Counted from the stretch's first letter, positions 39,006 to 50,201 are shown. The stretch: 64,000 nt of DNA from Molossus alvarezi (GCA_037176705.1 CM073907.1:16169534-16233533); one strand, 5' to 3'. Numbers and translations: made by a program. Notes: generated by a model not told the origin, from the sequence alone.

Positions 39006-40154
39006 TGAGTGTTTGTGTGGGATGGGGTCTGGATATACAAAAGCCAGGGGTGGGTTCCTTTCCCAGAACAGGCTGGCAAGGTCCACTGTAGCACCAGGAA
39101 TTTAGGGAGATTCTTGATGGAGATGGGAACCCGGCCAGGGAGAAAAACTGTGGGCAAAGGCATTTGAAAAGCAAGTGTTCCAGCTGATTTCATGTCTGTG
39201 CATGCCTGGAGGCTGGCCTACTGTGCTGCCCCGCCATCGGTCACACACAGATTGGTCCCTACCTCCCTCCGAACTCTCCTCAGGGTGAGGACAGGAACAT
39301 GAGAAGCTTCAGACACTTTGATGAACTCCCCAGAAAGAGTCACCTCACCTGTGTCTCCTCTCCCATGGCTGCGCCGGGGGGTAGTGCATTGGGGTCTGGG
39401 GTTAGGGGCATCTCCACAAGGTGTGGGGGGCTTGAAAGGTGAGGGGGTATGGAGGAGCACAGTGATACCAGGACTAGGCTCGGCCCACCCAGAGGAGGTA
39501 GATGGGGCTCAGTGGAGAGGTAACAGGGTGGGTGGTGGGCGAGAAGAGCCAAGGGAGCTGGAGCTCAGCGGAGGGGCCCTGGAGCTGAGAGGGCAGGCCT
39601 GGGATGGAGGGGGTGCCTCTTCCAGGACCCTCTCGCCCTACAGCTCCCCTCTTCTCTGAGGAGCCATGCTGCTCTCCCCATGAAATAAAGGTGGTGATAT
39701 TTAGAGCCAGTTTTCCCCCAAATCTCTGGAGATGCCAGAGCTGCTGTTTCTATGGGAACCTTTCCCCACCAACCTGGGAAGGAGGATCTGGGCAGTCCCC
39801 ACCACACCCACACTGTCCCTGCTCCAGCCCGCAGGGGGCCCCAAGTTGAAAATTATTTCCATCCCCCAGATTTTCCCAGCAGGGGCTTTGCTTCTTTGCT
39901 GAGGGGGAGGCAGCTGGTTTTGTCTCTGTCCTCAGGCATAAAGGGCAGGAGGAAAGACCCAGGCAAGAGAGAAATGGGCTACTGGGGTGCATGGCTTCTA
40001 GGGCAAGCTCTATCTGCAGGCATCACCCCCTCCTGGAGTGACGAGCTAGGGCACCAGTCCTCAGGGAAGGGCCCGCTGACAGCATCTTTCCTTCCCAGGA
40101 AATCCCAAAAGATCCCATTTCTCTCTGGCCCTGTGCATCTCTGGGAGTTGCCTT
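39006..40154. other. Unique GC-rich sequence
   Basis: No recognised gene. Open frames of 70-180 codons on both strands lack any domain. A weak CTCF-like phrase CCCGCAGGGGGCCCC occurs at 39,828-39,842. Confidence 0.45.
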
Positions 40155-40186
40155 CCCCAGGCCCCAGGCCCCAGGCCCCAGGCCCA
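40155..40186. repeat. (GCCCCAG)4 heptanucleotide repeat
   Basis: Four near-perfect CCAGGCC-phase 7-mers. Confidence 0.9.
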
Positions 40187-40494
40187 CCTGAATTCACCAG
40201 GGATCACACTGTAAACTGTAAAAAACATAAAAGCTCTGTCCAACTCAAGTCAGGAAAGAAGTTCTTGGAAGGCCACATCATAGATCCTTGAATTGATGAG
40301 ACAGCTGGAGAAGCAGACTTGGAAAACTGGCCAGAAGCAAGATAGGCTGGTGGGGGAACAGTGAGAGTCACCCAGAGACAGCCAAGCCAGGGCAGGGACC
40401 ATGAGTGGACTCCAGCATGTCTGAACACTGGCATGTTGTGACAATTTTAATGATCCCCACTTCTCTATGTTGCTCCCTCCAGGTCAAGAACCTG
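40187..40494. other. Unique sequence
   Basis: Nothing recognised. Confidence 0.4.
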
Positions 40495-40620
40495 GGCAAA
40501 GGGATAGGATAGGGGAGTGTTTGATGGAACTGTTCAATGTCCTGATTGTGGTCACATGAATCTATGAGTGTTAAAATTCATAGACCTGTATACCAAAAAA
40601 AGTAAATCAATTTTACTCAG
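40495..40620 (+). mobile_element. Old LINE-1 3' end
   Basis: GATGGAACTGTTCAATGTCC, TGATTGTGGTCACATGAATC, GTGTTAAAATTCATAGACCT, GTATACCAAAAAAAGTAAAT and TCAATTTTACT are the ancient L1 3' terminus. Confidence 0.75.
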
Positions 40621-41035
40621 CCTAGTATCTGGCATGTCTGTCTGTGATTCTGTCCCCCTGGCTGGCACACCCTTCCCTTCCCCTGGGGACTCAGCAGTGA
40701 CAATGGGAGCCTGGCCAGCAGGGGCATGGTAGTGCACCAGCCCTGGGCAGCCAAGGACAGCCAGTCTGGGTGCAGGAGAAAGGAGATATTAGCAAGTATG
40801 GAAGACTGTGGGTGGGGAGCCCTGTCCTAGAGACAGGGCCAGGACTATCCCAGGACCCCCGGAAGAGGGGAGGCAATGCCGGCCATGTCCCAAGGTACCT
40901 GGGATGGGCCAATGCTTCCTGTCTCTTTCTTAGTTCTTTCCCAGCCTCCTGTCCAGGGAGACATGGAGGCTGGGGCTGGAGTGAGGGGGGGCATGCAGGA
41001 GTTTCTGGGTCTGTGAAGAGAGATATGAAGGGGTG
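40621..41035. other. Unique sequence
   Basis: Nothing recognised. Confidence 0.4.
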
Positions 41036-41498
41036 GGGGCATTAGCATTCTTGTTGCAACTGTAACAAATTACCACAGCCTCAGAGGCTTAAGACAACAC
41101 ATATTTATTTTCTTACATTTCTGGAGGTCAAGAGTCTAAAGGGGTTAAAAATCAAGGTGTCAGCAGGGCTTCCTTCTTCTGGAGGCTCAGGGGAGACTCC
41201 ATTCCTTACCTGCTGCAGCTTCCAGAGGCTGCCAGCATTCCTTGGCTTGTGGCCACATCCCTCCAGCCTCTGCTGCCACCACCATGTCCCTGCCTCTCTT
41301 ACGTCTCTCTTTCTTCATAAGAACCCTAGTGATGACACTTGGTCCACCTGGATAACCCAAGGTGATCTCTTGACCTCAAGGTCCTTCCTTAATATAATCA
41401 CATTTGCAGAATTCCTTTTGCCAAATAGGTACCATTTACAGGTTCCAGATATTAGGACATGGGCATCTTTGGGGGGGCCCTAATTCAGCCCACCACAG
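41036..41498 (-). mobile_element. MaLR (MLT1-like) solo LTR
   Basis: TTGCAACTGTAACAAATTAC, AGAGGCTTAAGACAACACAT, ATTTCTGGAGGTCAAGAGTC, TCAAGGTGTCAGCAGGGC, TTCCTTGGCTTGTGGCCACA, TCATAAGAACCCTAGTGATG and CCCTAATTCAGCCCACCACA are in MLT1 antisense order. Nearly full length; target duplication not clear. Confidence 0.85.
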
Positions 41499-41629
41499 GG
41501 CTGCATGGAGGGTGTCCTTCTGTAGGCACTGGACTGTGAGGCCCTCAAAGAAGCCTGTCTTTTCGGGCCCTTGTCCCTGCCCTGTGGAATTTGGCAGGAT
41601 CACGAGATCGCTTTGCTTCTGGAGCTGCG

Positions 41630-41830
41630 AGACTCATCCTGGCTCTGCTTCTTCCTAGTGGTGATCAGGGCAAGTCACTTGACCTCTCTGTGCCTCAGTG
41701 TTTTTGTCTGTAAGATGGAGATAATAACAGTACCTAACCTCAAAAGTTTTGGTGAGGATTTGATGCAGTAATCCATAAAAAGTGCACAGGACCTTGCCTG
41801 GCATGTTAATAAGTGTCGTGGTCAGGATGT
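41630..41830 (+). repeat. MIR SINE
   Basis: CAAGTCACTTGACCTCTCTG, TGCCTCAGTGTTTTTGTCTG, TAAGATGGAGATAATAACAG, TACCTAACCTC, GGACCTTGCCTGGCATGTTA in sense order. Confidence 0.9.
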
Positions 41831-42069
41831 ACAGTGCCCAGCACCGGGGAGCAGTCAACTGCCATCATTATGATTATGATTCCATTGTCGGGCTTCCAGT
41901 GGCCCAGCCCTGTGATAGCTAATGAAGGGGAAGAAACACTGCTGGTCCTCGAGGAATTCACATGCTAATCAGGACCACAAAGGCTTGTAGAAATAGAACT
42001 TTATTCTAGTAGCACAATGTTTAAAAACTATCTCACAAATGTTTGTGTTATTAAAGTTTCTTCATTACC
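41831..42069. other. Unique sequence
   Basis: AT-rich, with GTAGAAATAGAACTTTATTC; nothing assigned. Confidence 0.4.
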
Positions 42070-42480
42070 CATCTGTGATAGTCATTAGTGCAATTAGTCA
42101 GGTTTTTCCAGCTCTCCATCTTCCGGGCACGTGGTTGAGTTATACTGTCAGGACTCAGTGAGAGTGAGTAGGTGGGTGAGTGAGTGAATGTGTGGGGCCT
42201 GGGATTGATCCTAGCCAAGGAGTTGTGAGCAGAAACGGGAGGGTCGCTTACTTCCAGGCCTGAGCATGTCATTTCGGGTGCAAGGCCATCCAGAGTTCTC
42301 TCTCCGGCTGGCACAGCTCCTCTTCCAGCCTGATGCCCCAAGAGACCACAGGGAGCAGAGCTCCCTGCCCACCATGATGGGCATGAAGAACAAGTGAGAA
42401 TTAAATCTGACTGTTTTAAGCCCTTGCGATCTGGGGGGTACTTGTCACCTCAGTATAACCTAACTTCTACTGACTAATTT
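42070..42480 (-). repeat. Mammal-wide LTR-like repeat
   Basis: The end GTGAGAATTAAATCTGACTG, TTTTAAGCCCTTGCGATCTG and CTTCTACTGACTAATTTA resembles the 3' end of MaLR/ERVL-type LTRs, which would make it a plus-strand copy, but the left part is ambiguous. Family not assigned and strand uncertain. Confidence 0.4.
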
Positions 42481-42659
42481 AGCAACTGAAGTGTTTTACA
42501 GGGAAAATATCCAATCAGCATCATCACAATATTATGGATGATTGCCCACTCAGTCATGGTCTCTCCACCAACATATTTCTTACATAGTAAACCATAAAGG
42601 ATATCCACTATATTTTCTACTTTTCCCCTTAGTATGTTTTCCTCATGTTTATTCATCAG

Positions 42660-43100
42660 TGAGAATATAGTTTGGCTACTAATGATGGAAAACCCAAATT
42701 AACAGTGACTTAAATGCCCTTGCTTACTTCAATCTCACAAGTAAAACTCTAGAGATAGGAGGTTCGAGCTGGTATGGTGACTTGATGATCATGAGGAATC
42801 CAGGCTCTTTCTTTCCTCTTACTCTGACATTCTCAACAGATGGCTTCCCCCATGGGTTCAGATGGCTGCAGAAGCTCAAACCATCATGTCTGCATTCCAT
42901 CCTAAAGGAAGGAGGAGGGCAGGGAGGGGTGGGGGAGAGATCCCTCTCTGTAATTACACGGTCCATATGACTGTCCTGTTTATATCCACTGGCCAGAACT
43001 TGGTCACAAGGCCACATCTAGAAGCAAGGGAGGTTGGGAAAGGAAATCTTTATTCTGGGCAGCCATGTATCCTGCTAGCTTTTCTAAGGCGGAAAGAAAG
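42660..43100 (-). repeat. Mammal-wide interspersed repeat, LTR-like
   Basis: AATTAACAGTGACTTAAATG, CGAGCTGGTATGGTGACTTG, CAGATGGCTGCAGAAGCTCA, CACTGGCCAGAACTTGGTCA and GGAAATCTTTATTCTGGGCA match a common old mammalian repeat whose name I do not recall with certainty. Confidence 0.6.
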
Positions 43101-43194
43101 ATGGTCCCAGGGAAGCCTCGGGCAGCCCTGCCTCAGTATAGGATGGTATTCCTTCACTTGTCCTACAAGTCTCATGGTTTAATGACCGGCTTGG

Positions 43195-43605
43195 ACCTTC
43201 TCTAATTTTTTCACATTCCCTATCAGTGCAAATTGCTTTTCTCTGTTTGTGTTATTTCCTTGAAATTTATTTCCCAATGTGTGATAACCCGCCAGGTTGA
43301 AGGGTGTGACTAGAACATTCTCTCCGGCAGCAGCTGCCGTTACATTTTGTGGCACTGGGCCCCCAAACATCAGCCGGAACCACTGAGCTGTGGGGATTTA
43401 TGAGCCAGCATTCCTGTTTCCTCCCAGCCCGCCAGCACCAGCTGTGCCCTTTGAATTCATTTTTACTGAGTTAGTAAAGATAGTTTAAGGATGTTTTCAT
43501 TTTCATGTCATTCACGAATTAGCAGCCAGCTGAGGTTTGGGCCTGGGCTGGTTTACAATTCACATGTTCACAAATAGCAACTGTAGTTTTTTTCATTCAA
43601 CTTCA
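43195..43605. promoter_or_regulatory. Candidate conserved non-coding element
   Basis: Repeat-free: CAGTGCAAATTGCTTTTCTC, GGGGATTTATGAGCCAGCAT, TCATTTTTACTGAGTTAGTA, ATGTCATTCACGAATTAGCA, GCCAGCTGAGG, CAATTCACATGTTCACAAAT. Mixed E-box (CAGCTG), ATTA and TGAGTTAG motifs. Conservation not shown. Confidence 0.35.
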
Positions 43606-43614
43606 AGGGAAATT

Positions 43615-43740
43615 TGAAAGCCCATTTTAGAGCTGAGTAGACTGAGGCCCTAAGGCTAAAGTCACATACCAGTTATGGCAGAGCGAGGACTGGACCCCAG
43701 TTCTGACTATTAGCCCTGTGCCCCTTTAAAAAGCACTTGT
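43615..43740 (-). repeat. MIR SINE fragment
   Basis: CCCATTTTAGAGCTGAGTAG, ACTGAGGCCCTAAGGCTAAA, GTCACATACCAGTTATGGCA and GAGCGAGGACTGGACCCC in antisense MIR order. Confidence 0.85.
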
Positions 43741-43839
43741 CTAAACAATGAAGCGGGACTGTGGCGGATGCTGAGGTACAGTGGGAAAACCCTGAGTGGG
43801 GGAATTGTGGGTCTACCTAGATGAAGTTTATCTGAATAA

Positions 43840-43960
43840 TTAACTCCCATGGCTTTGTGCATGCTGCTTCCTCTCTCTGGGCCTCAGTTTCCCCATAAGC
43901 AGAATAGGTGGCGGGGAGGAAATCACCTCTAAGGCCTAGAAAGTGCAATAATTAATGCTG
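43840..43960 (+). repeat. MIR SINE fragment
   Basis: GCTTCCTCTCTCTGGGCCTC, AGTTTCCCCATAAGCAGAAT and AAATCACCTCTAAGGCC in sense order. It lies ~100 bp from the opposite-strand MIR at 43,615. Confidence 0.75.
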
Positions 43961-44504
43961 GCAGTTTAGGAGGGTGGGGTGGGGGAGGGGAGCACTGACT
44001 CCTGGGGGTGTGGGGGAGTTGGAGGGGCCTCAGGAGAGAGGAGCTGGAGCCAGTCTGGTCTGCCCATCCATGCACTGCACTGTCCCTGTGATTGTCTCAA
44101 GACTTGAGACTTGAGTCTGAGCCGGGCGTAGACACGCACAAGTCGACTTTGGATGCACAGGTGAAAACTGAGTGTTGGGACTTGAGGTGGCCACTCTTTC
44201 CTTCGCCCCATGGAGATGAGGCAGAGGCTGGGGGTGGAGTCCAGGGCACAGGAAGGGAAACACAAACAAGCCTGTTACCAGAGGGTCTGGTGTGAGCTGA
44301 AGGCTGGGACCCTGGCTTGGTGCCCAGCTCCAGCCCTTGCTGATGTTCTCACAGGACAAGATGTTCCCCAAATGCTCCAAGTCACTGAGGTTGGTGGCCT
44401 TGGAAAGATGGCACTGTGAAGTCAGTGGGTGTCCATGAAACCCCAGCCTCCCTGGCCAGATTCTGTACACCACAATCTGGTTGACAGGGCCTCCCATGTG
44501 ACTG
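43961..44504. other. Unique GC-rich sequence
   Basis: Nothing recognised. Confidence 0.4.
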
Positions 44505-44590
44505 ATTTTATTTAATCTACTGCCCTGTAGGGTGAGTGGTAAGTCTAAGGAAACTGAGGTGAGGGGGCTAAGTGACCTCACTTAGTGTGA
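44505..44590 (-). repeat. MIR SINE fragment
   Basis: TTTTATTTAATCTACTGCCC, TGTAGGGTGAGTG and CTAAGGAAACTGAGGTGAGG, GGGCTAAGTGACC. Short. Confidence 0.5.
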
Positions 44591-44814
44591 AGGAGCTACG
44601 CCTGGCCCTCTCAAATCTGAGCACCCCTTTCATCACATGCCTGAGGCTGTATGAATAGCAAACTTTGTACAAACATGTGGGAGGGATGGGACAGGTAAGG
44701 GGGTGCATGAGAGCTGGGGCAGGAGCACAGAGAGAACAGAAAGGCCACGACCAAAAACACAGGTGGACCAGAGCTCTGATGGAAATGCCAACTGAGGAAA
44801 CGCTATGTGTGCGT

Positions 44815-45075
44815 TTAGGTGAATGTGTACAGGAGTGAGTGTGTGAGTGTGTGTGTACTGTGTGAATATGTGTGTTGATGTATGTGAGGATGTGTGCATG
44901 TGTGTGCATGAATGAGTGTGTACTGTGTATGTATGATGATATGTGTATTGTGACTGTGTGCATGAATGAGTGTGTACTGTGTGAATATGTATGATGATGT
45001 GTGTGCATATCAGTACAGGGATGTGAGTGGGAGTGAGTGGGAGTGTGAATGTGTGTATGGTGAGTGTGTTTTGCT
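44815..45075. repeat. Degenerate TG-rich tandem tract
   Basis: Recurring phrases GTGTGTACTGTGTGAATATG, ATGATGTGTGTGCAT and GCATGAATGAGTGTGTACTG show internal duplication of ~55-60 bp segments grown from a (TG)n seed. Confidence 0.9.
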
Positions 45076-45479
45076 GTGCAGGGTCCTAAGAGTAGACTGG
45101 GTAGAGGTTAAGCCTAAGGGGTGAGAGAACCGGGGCTTGTGGCTTTGACTTTAGCAAGGGGTGGGGATGGGTGCCACGTAAGGGGTGGCAGGGTGGAGAG
45201 GAGCTTCTGTGGAGCCAAAGAGTCTCAAACACCAGCTGGGATTTAAATAGGCCAGTTCTGACCTGACTCCTGGAGGCCAGGTCAGCAGTCAGCCAGAGGA
45301 GGGGAGAGGCTCTGAGCTGCGGGGTATCACTTCCTGCCCCCTGCTTTCCTTTCACCTTCTGGCCTCCTGCACCCCTCCTCTCATCTCCCTACCATTTCTG
45401 GCTGGGCTTGGTTCTATGATGCCTCTCTCCACTCTCTCTGTGCTCACTCCTTCAGTGATCCCCGGTCTCCTGCTAGAAA
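45076..45479. other. Unique sequence
   Basis: Nothing recognised. Confidence 0.4.
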
Positions 45480-46545
45480 TGCTGTTTGTTTGTTAATGAC
45501 TCAAATTTATTCCTACTGCTCAGATCTCTCTCCTGGACTCCAGGCTTATATGCGTGTCTGCCTTGGTGTCTAACGGACATTTCAAACCTGAAGGGTCTAA
45601 AATTAAGCCCCAGGTCTTTTCTCCACAAACCTCTGGAACCCAGAGCCTTTCCCTGCTTGGTAAATGGCAGCAGCATCCTTCACAATGCTCAGAGCAAGCT
45701 CTGGGGGATCATCCTTGACTCCACTCTGTCCCTCACACCCCGGCCGTCCATCAGCAAATCCCATAGGCTCTACCTCAACACTATCCAGAATCCACCCACT
45801 TCTCACACCTCCACCGCTGCCCCTCCCCAGTCCAGCCCCATCACCTCTCCCCGAGAGAACCACAGCCTCCTCACCGGTGTCCCTGCTTCTGCCTGTGACC
45901 TCCTATGCTCTACACTCAACACAGTTACCAAAGATATTCTTTAAAACATAAGTTAGGTCATGTCTTTGCTTGGCTCAGGAGGTTCTACTCATCTCACGGA
46001 GTGAAAGTGCAGTCCTCGTGATGAGCTACAGGCTCTATAGTCCAGCCCCTCAGTGCCCTCTGACTTGTCATCCCACCACTTTCCCCCAGCTTCCTCCACT
46101 CCAGCTGCCCTGGCCTCCCTGGTGCTCCTCAACCACGCGGGTGCTCTCCTACCTCAGGGCCTTTGCCCTGGCTATTCCCCCTGCTGGGTGTTCTTCCCCC
46201 AGACATCTGCAGAGCTTGCTTCCTCACCTCCCTCAGTCTTTTATCCAACATCACCTCCTATAGCCCTATTTAAAATTGTAACTGCATCCCATCCAGAATT
46301 TCTTACCCCTCGTGCCCTGCTTTATTTTTACAATGCTTATACCCTTTACTGTACTATAGAACATCATTTTTTCTGTCCCTCTCAGCTTCTTCTCCATGAA
46401 AATGTGAGCTTCTTAAGGGCAGTGATATTTGTCTATTTTGTTCACTGATGTCTCCCCTGTGCTTGCGTGATACAACACACAGTAGGTGCACAGGGCATAT
46501 TCATTGAGTGAGTGAATAAATGAATGAATGAATAAATGAAATAAT
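45480..46545 (+). pseudogene. L2 LINE, ~1.07 kb with readable RT C-terminal part
   Basis: L2 is a CR1-clade LINE, long dead in placental mammals. The open frame 45,486-45,944 is genuinely in the L2 ORF2 frame: LVNGSSIL, GIILDSTLSLTP, ISKSHRLYL, TSTAA and LLTGVPASA parallel the L2 reverse-transcriptase C-terminal segment. Downstream: CTTCCTCCACTCCAGCTGCC, CAGGGCCTTTGCCCTGGCTA, GTGAGCTTCTTAAGGGCAGT, ACACAGTAGGTGCACAGG and a (GAAT)n end. This is the longest and best preserved L2 in the window. Confidence 0.93.
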
Positions 46546-46554
46546 CAATCAATC

Positions 46555-46690
46555 TAGCCCAGTCTTTTGTTCCACAGATGAGAAAACAAAGGCCCAGAGA
46601 GGAGGGCCGTATCCCTGAGTCACACAAAGAATATCAGTGGCAGGACCAGGACAGACCTCGCAGTCCTGTGCTCTTGCCTTTTCTGGCCAG
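46555..46690 (-). repeat. MIR SINE fragment
   Basis: TTCCACAGATGAGAAAACAA, AGGCCCAGAGAGGAGGGCC, GAGTCACACAAAGAATATCA, GTGGCAGGACCAGGACAGAC, CAGTCCTGTGCTCTTGCC. Antisense order. Confidence 0.88.
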
Positions 46691-47234
46691 ATAGAGCTGA
46701 GCATGGCAGACACTGTGATCTCCTCCAATCCCTTCACCTGGTCTGTGTGTTCATCCCAGCTTTGGTAAGCTTCATAGCTCACATCTGGTACCGTGACCTT
46801 TTCCAGCAGTTTCCCTTGGAGGGTTGGAGCCACCTGATCTGTGGGGAGAGCTAGGAGTGTGGATGTTTGCATTTCTTCCCCTCCACATGTGTCCAGGCAG
46901 CCTGGAGCCAGTGACTCAAGGGAGACTAAAGAGACTAACAACTGAGCCTTGAAGCAGGACCACCAGCCCTGTGGTGTGACTTACACCCCAGAGTGCTCCG
47001 GGATCAGGCTGAGATAGAGATTTTGCCTGAACTTGCCCCGGGGGGGTTTCTTCCTCTTTCATGTGCTGTTTTAGGCCCTCTCTTGCGAGTTCTCAAGTGG
47101 GCATTTCTGCAGTGTATCTCGTGTGCACGAATCCTCAGAGTAGGGTCAGCTTCCAGGATAACCCAATCTAAGGTTTGGGCTTTGATACTAAACTGGGGTA
47201 GACTTGTGAAAAAGCAAAGTATAGCAGACCACAA
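46691..47234. other. Unique sequence
   Basis: Nothing recognised. Confidence 0.4.
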
Positions 47235-47450
47235 GCTTAGAGACCCAGTTTCAAATCTGAGCTCAGTCTCTGACCTAGTCCGAAACCTCTGGAAAAATCC
47301 TGAGCTCTCGGAGCCCAACTTCCCCCATGGAGAAGAGATGTGAATTATCTCTTTCTACAAAGATGCTGTGAGGATGAATGAGGTGAAACATAAGAAGCAC
47401 CTTGCACAAAGGCAGCACCAAGTAGTTGCACAATAAATATCAGTTCCTTC
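47235..47450 (+). repeat. MIR SINE
   Basis: CCAGTTTCAAATCTGAGCTC, TCCGAAACCTCTGGAAAAAT, CCCAACTTCCCCCATGGAGA, CTGTGAGGATGAATGAGGTG, CACAATAAATATCAGTT. Sense, nearly complete. Confidence 0.8.
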
Positions 47451-47701
47451 TCAGGCTCCCATTTGTGGTCTTTTTACGACTCAACTTGCCATCTGGATGC
47501 ATATTGGGCCCAAGATTCCTCCCCAGCAGTTGAGCAGATGCTGTGTAGCTTTGAGTGTGATGAACTAGAAACCTGTCCCTTCTTCAGGAAATATGGGGGA
47601 CCTAGAGGATGGGTATCCTGAGACCCCTGGGACATCTGCCAAAGGGCAATAGGGTGAGGTCCAGAGTGAATAAAACTGTCTGGGGCCAAGGACAGAAACA
47701 A

Positions 47702-47752
47702 CACACACACACACACACGCACGCGCGCGTGCGCACACACACACACACACAC
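47702..47752. repeat. (CA)n-(CG)n-(CA)n microsatellite with palindrome
   Basis: Alternating purine-pyrimidine tract. The centre 47,718-47,733, CGCACGCGCGCGTGCG, is a perfect 16-bp palindrome. The composition favours Z-DNA. Confidence 0.92.
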
Positions 47753-48179
47753 CATGGGTTCCTACTGTTTACCAGCAGCTAAGTGGGACCCCTAGGCAAG
47801 GAAACATTGACAACCAATTCCAGATTGTGAAAAGTAGTCCTCAGCTGGCTGGGCAGCCCACCTTTGGGTGATATACTGTCACCAACAGTGGACAGTGGAC
47901 AGACCCAGGAGCCCTAGCAGCCACAGAGGAGCCGAGGTCAAGGAGCAGTGTGTGAGTGCAGACCCTAGGCGGTCCATCCACTAATGTCCACCTTCCCCCA
48001 ATGGGCGGGGTTGCTGACCCCACCCCGCAACATGTGCAGTCCATTCCCACAATCCAACTCCTGCCTGATGTCTGTGTTCAAACATCCTGCTGAGCCCTGC
48101 TCCCCGGGAGCAAGGGTACAGTTTCTTTTTTTTTTTTTTTAGAGTGTAAACATACTGGATGATATCTTAGAGCTAAAGT
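47753..48179. other. Unique sequence
   Basis: Nothing recognised apart from a T17-18 run at about 48,123. Confidence 0.4.
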
Positions 48180-48300
48180 GTTCACCACTTATCAGATCCA
48201 ACCTCCCCCATATTTTGAAAACATAACAAATGCACAGATAGGAAAAGTGGCTTTTCCAGGCTCCTCAGTGAGTCAGTGGCAGAGCTGCAGGGATACCTGT
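48180..48300 (-). repeat. MIR-like fragment
   Basis: GCACAGATAGGAAAAGTGGC, TTTTCCAGGCTCCTCAGTGA, GTCAGTGGCAGAGCTGCAGG suggests antisense MIR; weak. Confidence 0.5.
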
Positions 48301-48744
48301 TAGAGGGGTAGATGAGGTTGCTGCCAGAGACACTCCTATCTGCCTGCAGCCAGGTCTCTGACACACCTCTCACCAGGTCTCATTGGCTGAACTAGGCAGG
48401 AGTGGGGGCCATGTGGAGCTGTCCTCCATCCTGCTATTTGTATCAGTGGCTGGAGGAAACTGTTCTAGGAAAAAGAAGGGACCATTGTAAAGTGCCTGTC
48501 ATGTGTTGGGCATGTACCAAGACATTAAAACAAAATTTTCCTGGGAGTCACAAACATACAGTAGAGGTGAAATTCCAGAGTCATATCTTATATACACAGT
48601 CTGCCAAGAAAATGTTCAAGAACCAGCTCTATAACTTGTGGCACCCTCAGCCAAGTTGAGGGCATGCAGGGACAGCCATGAAGGGAGGGTCTGGGGAAGG
48701 GTCACTGTGGAGAGCTCTTGCCATGCTCTAGGCTCTGCCCACAC
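48301..48744. other. Unique sequence
   Basis: Nothing recognised. Confidence 0.4.
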
Positions 48745-49470
48745 CCACCAGGACAGCTATACAGAAAACACAGATTGAAACAGACACGGGTGGGGATGTG
48801 AAGAAAGTGGGACCCCCGGGCATTGCTGTGCAAGTGTAAAATGAGGCAGCTGCTGCGGAAACAGTCTGGAAGTCCTTCAAAAAGAGTTACCAGTTGAGTC
48901 AGCAATTCTACTCCTGAGTATCTTCTAAAGAGAACTGAAAACATATGTTCGCACAAAAACCTGTCCATGAATGTTCATAGCCTCATTATTCATAATAGCC
49001 CCAAAATGGAAACAACACAATTGTTCATCTCTGATGCATGAATAGAAAAGGTGGTATGACCATACAACGGAATATTACTCAGCCGTAAAAAGGAATGAAA
49101 CAGACATATTCTACAACATGGACTAGCCTTGGGAACATTTCACTGAGTAAATTAAACCAGGCACAAAAACCAATATATTGTATAATTCTACTGATAATAA
49201 ATGGCCAGAGTAGGCAACTCCTACTCTGAAACAAGAGGTAGAATAATAGTTGTCTGAGGCTGGGCTGGTGTGGGAAAGGGAAATGGAAAGTAACTTCGAA
49301 GACACAGGGTTTATTTTGCAGGTGATGAAAATGTTCTAAAATTGATTGTGGTGATGGTTGCACAACTCTTTGAATATCCTAAAAACCACTGAATTTTATA
49401 CTTTAAAAGAGTGAATTTTTATGATGTGTGAGTTATATCTCAATAAAGCTGTCACCAAAAAATAAAAAAA
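48745..49470 (+). mobile_element. 5'-truncated old LINE-1 with 3' tail
   Basis: Sense L1 ORF2 end and 3' UTR: ACGGGTGGGGATGTGAAGAA, AGTCAGCAATTCTACTCCTG, GTTCATAGCCTCATTATTCA, GAATATTACTCAGCCGTAAA, AACATGGACTAGCCTTGGGA, TGATTGTGGTGATGGTTGCA, TTTTATACTTTAAAAGAGTG, TATCTCAATAAAGCTGTCAC, then AAAAAATAAAAAAAA. Confidence 0.92.
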
Positions 49471-49975
49471 AGTGACTGCAGAGCCATCACTTACTGAAGA
49501 GAGGGCAGAATAACCATGAGCCGCGCAGTCCCTTTGTGTCGGGGGAAGCTGACCCCACTGGATAAATTTGAAAGAAGCTGTGGGACACCATAAAAAGATC
49601 ACGGTGTTTGTTCATCACACCACTATCTTGTTTAAAGTGCTTCTCCAAACTGCCTGGGACTGAGAGGTGCCAGAATCAAGTTTTGATCTGCTGAAATATA
49701 AAAAGATGAAAAAGACTGAGAAAAAAGTAATCTGATATTTAATGTCTGCATAAATTCAGAAGAGGTGGGTGTTCAACAAAAGTTGGTGTGGAAGAGACCT
49801 GTGTTTAGGTGGCCATCAGCTCGATGGTTGTCACCCACTTGATGTGATAGCCATAAAAACCTGCTCCATCTTAGTTTACCTGAGAAGAAATACAACTGCT
49901 GGGTCAAAAGAAGTGACAGTCCCAATGTAGTGAGAACCCAACTCACCTGTTGTGTTCTCATCTGGGCTTCATAAG
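49471..49975. other. Unique or very old sequence
   Basis: Nothing recognised. Confidence 0.4.
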
Positions 49976-49989
49976 AGAGGTACACTGGC
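49976..49989. repeat. SINE target-site duplication, left
   Basis: AGAGGTACACTGGC; pairs with AGAAGTACACTGGC at 50,202-50,215. Confidence 0.9.
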
Positions 49990-50201
49990 ACCCTGGCAGG
50001 TGTAGCTCAGTTGATGGGAGCATCATCCCACAGACCAAAATGTTGCCAGTTTGATTCCCTGTCAGAGCACATGCCCGGGTCATGGCCTTGATCCCCAGTA
50101 GAGGGCATGCAGGAGTCAGTTAATCAATGTTCCTCTTTCTCTCTCCCTCTCCTTTCTCTCTCTAAAATCAATAAACATTAAAATAGAATTTTTAAAAAAG
50201 A
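49990..50201 (+). mobile_element. VES-type SINE, AATCAATAAA-tail subtype
   Basis: ACCCTGGCAGGTGTAGCTCA (A box TAGCTCAGTTG), GCCAGTTTGATTCCCTGTC (B box), GATCCCCAGTAGAGGGCATG, CTCTAAAATCAATAAACATT and an A-rich tail. More diverged than the GAGGATA-tail copies. Confidence 0.93.

Noticed and set aside
39752..40291. 179-codon plus-strand open frame
   Set aside because: It crosses a (GCCCCAG)n repeat and shows no domain; typical of GC-rich non-coding DNA.
44568..45008. His/Thr-rich minus-strand open frame resembling a histidine-rich protein
   Set aside because: It is the translation of the TG-rich tract (CA on the minus strand).
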